From JAJFUE01 sp039683515 (GTDB taxonomy: Bacteria > Sumerlaeota > Sumerlaeia > MVZB01): a stretch of DNA of 64,000 nucleotides. Shown here in pieces: positions 59,781 to 64,000 of this stretch. Numbering within the stretch: the first letter of the stretch is position 1; each line of letters begins with the position of its first letter. The translations under genes and the position numbers were made by a program. The stretch spans positions 62,001 to 126,000 of the forward strand of contig JBDKRG010000010.1 in the NCBI GenBank assembly GCA_039683515.1. The letters are read 5' to 3'. Below the pieces are notes generated by a model that saw nothing but the letters and a program-made list of their open reading frames with translations, was not told the origin of the DNA and did no database searches.

Positions 59781-60126
59781 ACCGCGCTGCGATTTCCCAA
59801 TGCCGTCCGCCTCCGCTTGCCGGACCGGCTTTCCTGACGATTCCTCCCGACCTTCTCGCCCTATCACTACTTTTGCGGTGTAAAAAAAAGAGGACGCGTG
59901 AACGGATTGAGCGATTCGCGCCGCAAAAATCGAGCGTACAGAGCGGTTTGTAAATAATACAGCGCAGTTAAATATTACTTGACTTCTTTTTTGCGATCAT
60001 GTTTTCTCACAGCCAAGCCTTCGAGTTGTTCTCTTCCGGGGATGTTGCGGAAGGGATTCGATTACAACCCTGAAAACATCCGTCCGTTTGTGACTCGTTC
60101 ACACCGCGAGCTGCGGGAGGAAACTG
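59781..60126. other. 346-bp spacer with a TTTTGCGG inverted repeat and possible promoter
   Basis: TTTTGCGG (59871-59878) and CCGCAAAA (59921-59928) form an inverted repeat around a purine-rich stretch. The segment from 59880 to 60010 is AT-richer than its surroundings. TTGACT near 59979 with a weak TTTTCT 17 bases on might be a promoter for the following gene. No ORF is supported. Confidence 0.35.
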
Positions 60127-62526
60127 ATGCGCAATGCATTAAGTTCGGCAGTCGTTCTCATGTGTTTGGCCTGTGTTTTCGCCATGATTCCCGCCCGGGC
60201 CGACGACGTCGGCCTGACCGGCCCGCAGCAGGCCAACGAAACGTTCGTCCGCGACTACGGGGCGGCCGGCTCGTATGCCGTCGGCGACGTCGTCGGCGAA
60301 CTTCGGCACGTCGCCCGGAAGAACGACGTCGCGACCACGCAGTCGGTTCTGCGCACGACCATGAAAAACGTCACGCCTGGCGCGGAGCAATCGCTCGTGT
60401 CGCTCCTGACGCTGAACGGCGGCGTCCTGGGCTCGGCGTTCAATATCCTCGGCAACAAAATCGGCATCGGGACGAGCGCCCCCGCCAGGACGCTCGATGT
60501 CGCCGGGTCGTTCGCGGCCACGGGCAACGTGCTGCTCGGCGGCGTCGTGAACAACGTGACGTCACCCGCAATCGCCGCCAAGGGCTACCAGCTCTGGACG
60601 CGCGAAGACGCCCGGATGGACGGCATGGACATCAACATCATGAAATACACATACGGCAACCGCAGCCAGCAGTTCACGTGGGAGGCCGGCAACGTCGGCC
60701 ATGATTTTCTCTACCGCACCCGCGACAACGCCATCATGGTCGACTACGACAGGATCAACGGAACCTATGATGCGCCTTCGCCCCTGGTCGACGGCGACGC
60801 CATCGTCGCCATGGGCGCGTCGGCGCGAAACTCCAATGGCACCCATACGCCCGCCCAATTCCTGACCGTCCAGGTGATGGGGACGCCGTCGGGCGCGACG
60901 GTCCCGATGTCGCTCACCGTCGGGACGCACATGAACGTGGGCGTGGGGACGACGACGCCCAAAAACAAGCTCGACGTCGAAGGCTCCGCGGCGATCGGCG
61001 CGACTTACTCGGGGGCCAATGCGGCCCCCTCGAACGGCCTCGTCGTCGAGGGGAACGTCGGCGTGGGAACCGCGAGCCCGCAGGCGAAATTGAACGTCAA
61101 TGGGAACGTCCTCGTGCAGGGCGGCAACCTCATGATCGCCGACCTGGCGTCCACGCCGACGGCCACCGCCGGCCGCTCCGGGCTGTTTTCGTTCCTCAGC
61201 GGCGGGACGAGCGAGCTTTACGCGATCGACGGCGCCGGCAACACGACGCGCCTCTCGTCGCACGCCGAGCCGCCGGCCGGCTTCGACCCACCCGGCGCCG
61301 ATCCGCTGCCGTGGTCGATGAACCACGCCAACGCGTTCATCGGCCGCGGCCAGATCGTCAACATGAGCCGGCTGGTGCGGCTCGTCGAGGAACTGACCGG
61401 AAGCGATCTCACCTACGACTACGATCTGCCGGCCGACTGGCGCCTCGATTTCGAAACGTGGAGGGCCGCGCAGGTCGACAAGCTGCGCGCGGAATACATC
61501 CAGCGCGAGCTCGACCGCGAGCCACGCGTCGAGGTCAAGCCCGAGGAGGCGGTCCTGCGGGCGGCGACCGGCAACGGCGAACAGGCCGGGCCGGTCCTCA
61601 AGGCCGGCTATCAGCAGGACTCCGCGACCGGCCGGTATTACCGCACGCGCACGGCCGACGACGTCAAGGCGCCCGAGATCGCGCCCCCGGATCTTCCCGC
61701 GTGGATCAAGACGCGGATCGGCGCCGCGCCGGCCGATCGGCTCAAGTCCGCGTCGGCGTCCCAGCCTTCCAAAACCGTCTGCTCGCCGGAGAGCCAGGCC
61801 GCGGGCGACGCCTCGATGGTTCTCGGCGGGCGCGGCAACATGCTCGCCGCCGACCACGCGGCGATCGTCGGCGGCAGCCTCAACGCCGTGGTCGCGGATC
61901 GCGCGGCCGTCCTGGCCGGCGCCGACAACCAGGCCGCCGGCGCCGAATCGGTCGTTTTGGGCGGCCACGGCAACAAGGCGTCCGGAGCCGCCGCGGTCGT
62001 GTCGGGTATCGCCAATCAGTCCGAAGCCGACCTGTCGTTCGTCGGCGGGCAGAACCTCGTGCTCGCCAAGGCCGCCCGCGGGACGTTCGCATGGGGCGAC
62101 GCCCCGACCACCCGCTCCATCCAGGCCGCCCGCGCGTTCGTGATTTTCCCGGCGGGCGAGGGGGGCGCGGCGATCGGGACCGACGCGGTCACGACCGGCA
62201 CGCGGCTCGAGGTGGCCGGCGGCGACATCCGCATCAGCAAGGGCTCGCTCATTGTCGACGGCAAGCAGTTGGCCGCGCCCGACTACGTCTTCGAGCAGGG
62301 CTACCGGCTGATGCCGCCCGACGAGCTGCGCGCGTTCATCGCCGCCAACCGGCACCTGCCCGGCGTCCCGTCGGGCGGCGAGATCTCGCAAAACGGGCTC
62401 GACGTGAGCGAGTTCCAAATGCGCCTGCTCGAGAAAATCGAGGAGTTGACCCTCTACAGTCTCGCCCAGCAGGAGCGCATCGACAAACTCGAGAAGCAGA
62501 TCGAAGACATGAAGCGGACGCGGTAG
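60127..62526 (+). CDS. Secreted tail-fibre/YadA-head-like surface protein with C-terminal coiled coil
   Basis: 799 residues; GGGAGGAAAC lies just before the ATG. A signal peptide (VVLMCLACVFAMIPARA) starts it. Residues about 100-380 repeat phage tail-fibre-like blocks (IGIGTSAPARTLDVAGSF, VGVGTTTPKNKLDVEGSA, VGVGTASPQAKLNVNGNV). Residues about 560-680 contain YadA-head-like repeats (GDASMVLGGRGNMLAADHA, AIVGGSLNAV, SVVLGGHGNKASGAAAVVSG). The C-terminal end (LRAFIAANRHLPGVPSGGEI, LLEKIEELTLYSLAQQERI) is the conserved ending of tail-fibre-domain proteins, with a trimeric-looking coiled coil. It is probably a trimeric surface fibre; no outer-membrane anchor barrel is present. Confidence 0.8.
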   Translation: MRNALSSAVVLMCLACVFAMIPARADDVGLTGPQQANETFVRDYGAAGSYAVGDVVGELRHVARKNDVATTQSVLRTTMKNVTPGAEQSLVSLLTLNGGVLGSAFNILGNKIGIGTSAPARTLDVAGSFAATGNVLLGGVVNNVTSPAIAAKGYQLWTREDARMDGMDINIMKYTYGNRSQQFTWEAGNVGHDFLYRTRDNAIMVDYDRINGTYDAPSPLVDGDAIVAMGASARNSNGTHTPAQFLTVQVMGTPSGATVPMSLTVGTHMNVGVGTTTPKNKLDVEGSAAIGATYSGANAAPSNGLVVEGNVGVGTASPQAKLNVNGNVLVQGGNLMIADLASTPTATAGRSGLFSFLSGGTSELYAIDGAGNTTRLSSHAEPPAGFDPPGADPLPWSMNHANAFIGRGQIVNMSRLVRLVEELTGSDLTYDYDLPADWRLDFETWRAAQVDKLRAEYIQRELDREPRVEVKPEEAVLRAATGNGEQAGPVLKAGYQQDSATGRYYRTRTADDVKAPEIAPPDLPAWIKTRIGAAPADRLKSASASQPSKTVCSPESQAAGDASMVLGGRGNMLAADHAAIVGGSLNAVVADRAAVLAGADNQAAGAESVVLGGHGNKASGAAAVVSGIANQSEADLSFVGGQNLVLAKAARGTFAWGDAPTTRSIQAARAFVIFPAGEGGAAIGTDAVTTGTRLEVAGGDIRISKGSLIVDGKQLAAPDYVFEQGYRLMPPDELRAFIAANRHLPGVPSGGEISQNGLDVSEFQMRLLEKIEELTLYSLAQQERIDKLEKQIEDMKRTR

Positions 62527-62570
62527 CCCGGGCATCAGCGCGGGATTCAGTCCACATGCGGTTTCGAGCC

Positions 62571-64000
62571 ATGAAAGGCATTCTCCCAATGCAACCCGCA
62601 TCGACCTGGGTCGCGTTGTGCCGTGCGATCTTCAGCGTTCTGCTGTTCATCCCGGCGGTGCAGGTTGCCGCCGCCGATTTTGACCTGCGCGACGGCGCCG
62701 GCAAAACCGTTCTGCGCATCGATGCCGGCGGCAACGCCTGGCTGGCCGGGCCGCTCGAGCAGAACCAGCCGCTCGGGCCTGGACCGGCTCCGTCGGGCTG
62801 GTCCGTTCGCGGCGAGGGCGGCGAGCGCGCCTGGGTGGGGGTTCAGGACGGCGCATTGCCCTCCGGCACGCTGCGGCTCAGCGGCGTGATCCATCCGACG
62901 ACGGACACGAGCGCCGTCGCGGATGCGGTCTATTCGGTCCGGGGGGCGGGCGGCGCGACGGTTGCGGTCTTTCGGCGCAACGGCGACTTGAACCTTGCCG
63001 GCCGGGTCTTCGAAAACGCGGCGCCGATCGACGGGTGCCGGCCCGAGGCCGGAGTGCTCCAGTTCGCGTGCGCGAAGTATGAAACCGAGGAAGGCGCCCT
63101 GCTTGCGGAAATCCTCGTCGCGCGCACCGGCGGCACGACGGGCGCCGTGACGGTGCATTACGCGACCGCCGACGCGACCGCGCGCGCCGGCGAGGATTAC
63201 TCTGCCGCCGGCGGCACGCTGACGCTCGCCGACGGCGACGAGTCGAGCACGTTCACCGTTCCCATCCTGAGCGGCCCGGCCGTCGAGGGGACGGAAAGTT
63301 TGCGGCTCGAGCTGAGCGACCCGCGCGGGGGGTGCCGCCTCGGCGCCGTGCACCACGCGGAACTCGTGATTCACGAGCTGCCACCCGACCCGGTCGAAGC
63401 CGCGCCCGCAATCGATCGCACGCTGCCGACGAGCGCCCGGACCGCCTCGCGCTTCATCTACGATCCTGCGGCCGGCCGGCAGCCGATCCAGACCGGCGTC
63501 ACGTCGGGCACGATCGAGGCCGAACGCGCGGCGGTTTTCCACGGCACGGTTTACGGCCGCAGCGGCGAGACCTCGGCGCCGCTGGCCGGCGTGACGGTGA
63601 CCATCCTCGAGCGCCCCGAGCTGGGCCGGACACTGACGCGGGCCGACGGCTCGTTCGACCTCGTCGTCAACGGCGGCGGAACGCTTCCCATTCGGTTCGA
63701 GAAAAGCGGCTGGCTCGAGGTCATCCGGCGCACGCCGGTCAGCGCCGGCGAGTGGCGCGTCGTCGAGCCGGTCTGCCTGACGCCCAAATCGCGCCGCTAC
63801 CACTATGTCGACCTGCTCAACGCGGTCGAGCCGACGACGATCGCGCTCGACGCCACCGAAGACGCCGACGGCCGGCGCGAGGGCCGGCTCCTGTTCATGC
63901 CGGGGACGCACGCCGAACTCGTCGCCGCCGGCGACGACACAGAAACCACGCCGGTCAGCGGCATCAACATTTACTTCAACGAATTCACGGTCGGCGGCGA
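62571..64000 (+). CDS. Secreted Calx-beta/RHS-like surface protein (3' partial)
   Basis: The frame is open to the window end; at least 476 residues. ATG 62571 is chosen (62556 and 62589 are also in frame); a hydrophobic signal (FSVLLFIPAVQVAAA) follows. Residues about 180-265 form a Calx-beta domain: VHYATADATARAGEDYSAAGG then LTLADGDESSTFTVPI and GTESLRLELSD. After that, GVTVTILERPELGRTLTRADG and SFDLVVNGGG followed by a strand-rich block (TIALDATEDADG, LLFMPGTHAELV) match the N-terminal part of large RHS/YD-repeat proteins. Whether YD repeats and a toxin tip follow is outside the window. It starts 44 bases after the tail-fibre-like gene and is probably co-transcribed. Confidence 0.78.
   Translation, partial: MKGILPMQPASTWVALCRAIFSVLLFIPAVQVAAADFDLRDGAGKTVLRIDAGGNAWLAGPLEQNQPLGPGPAPSGWSVRGEGGERAWVGVQDGALPSGTLRLSGVIHPTTDTSAVADAVYSVRGAGGATVAVFRRNGDLNLAGRVFENAAPIDGCRPEAGVLQFACAKYETEEGALLAEILVARTGGTTGAVTVHYATADATARAGEDYSAAGGTLTLADGDESSTFTVPILSGPAVEGTESLRLELSDPRGGCRLGAVHHAELVIHELPPDPVEAAPAIDRTLPTSARTASRFIYDPAAGRQPIQTGVTSGTIEAERAAVFHGTVYGRSGETSAPLAGVTVTILERPELGRTLTRADGSFDLVVNGGGTLPIRFEKSGWLEVIRRTPVSAGEWRVVEPVCLTPKSRRYHYVDLLNAVEPTTIALDATEDADGRREGRLLFMPGTHAELVAAGDDTETTPVSGINIYFNEFTVGG

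Overview
The window is GC-rich chromosomal DNA from a diderm bacterium. Evidence for a diderm is type IV pilus ATPases, lipoprotein and Tat signals, a MacAB/Lol-type export system, and periplasmic chaperone and adaptor proteins. It makes peptidoglycan and divides with FtsZ (murB, ftsQ, ftsA, ftsZ). No rRNA or tRNA gene was seen, so lineage cannot be fixed. Pseudopilin-like secreted proteins, DUF2723 membrane proteins, HEAT and Big_5 proteins, RHS-like and tail-fibre-like surface proteins, and abundant 6-, 7- and 9-bp intergenic tandem repeats fit an uncultured lineage of the PVC/Sumerlaeota/Hydrogenedentota kind. That placement is inference.

Layout. 0-3.2 kb: end of a giant pseudopilin-motif/lectin/HEAT protein, cut by the window edge. 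3.3-7.9 kb: a strikingly AT-rich island with four minus-strand genes: a radical SAM/SPASM enzyme, a Tat-signal protein with ten NxC motifs, a SPASM-like protein lacking the radical SAM motif, and a membrane-anchored periplasmic protein. I read it as an undescribed RiPP-like modification and export locus. Its right edge falls inside a domain of a Big_5-type gene, leaving a chimeric ORF. 7.9-14.3 kb: Big_5/TPR secreted proteins, a zinc-ribbon peptide, a low-complexity secreted protein, a BtuF-like binding protein and a DUF2723 membrane protein. 14.6-23.6 kb: ruvX, a glycosyltransferase, then pilB, pilT and a second pilB behind a strong promoter, a lipoprotein and a queC-like gene. 23.6-28 kb: repeat-rich DNA, a sodium/solute symporter, a UroD-like methyltransferase and a GNAT remnant beside a 115-bp inverted-repeat element. 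28-33 kb: dnaX, divIC/ftsB-like, xseB, a STAS protein, plsY and gpsA. 33-42 kb: an SRPBCC protein, a GT-C-like membrane protein, then murB-ftsQ-ftsA, a palindromic element and an aldo/keto reductase, then ftsZ. 42-50.5 kb: ECF sigma and anti-sigma, an O-antigen-ligase-like protein, tyrS, a PpiD-like chaperone and an aminotransferase. 50.9-57.4 kb (minus): an orphan histidine kinase and a MacA/LolD/two-permease export operon. 57.6-64 kb: an SPL-family radical SAM protein, a ZipA-like protein, a tail-fibre/YadA-like protein and the start of a Calx-beta/RHS-like protein.

Most of the window is housekeeping: cell division, envelope, pili and phospholipid synthesis. The two most unusual points are the AT-rich NxC-repeat island and a ZipA-type FtsZ-binding domain protein outside its classic gammaproteobacterial home. 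Intergenic spaces are packed with repeats: a 50-bp GATTAC/GAGCAC sequence present twice identically, heptamer and nonamer arrays often in inverted pairs, two-module elements, and long palindromes.
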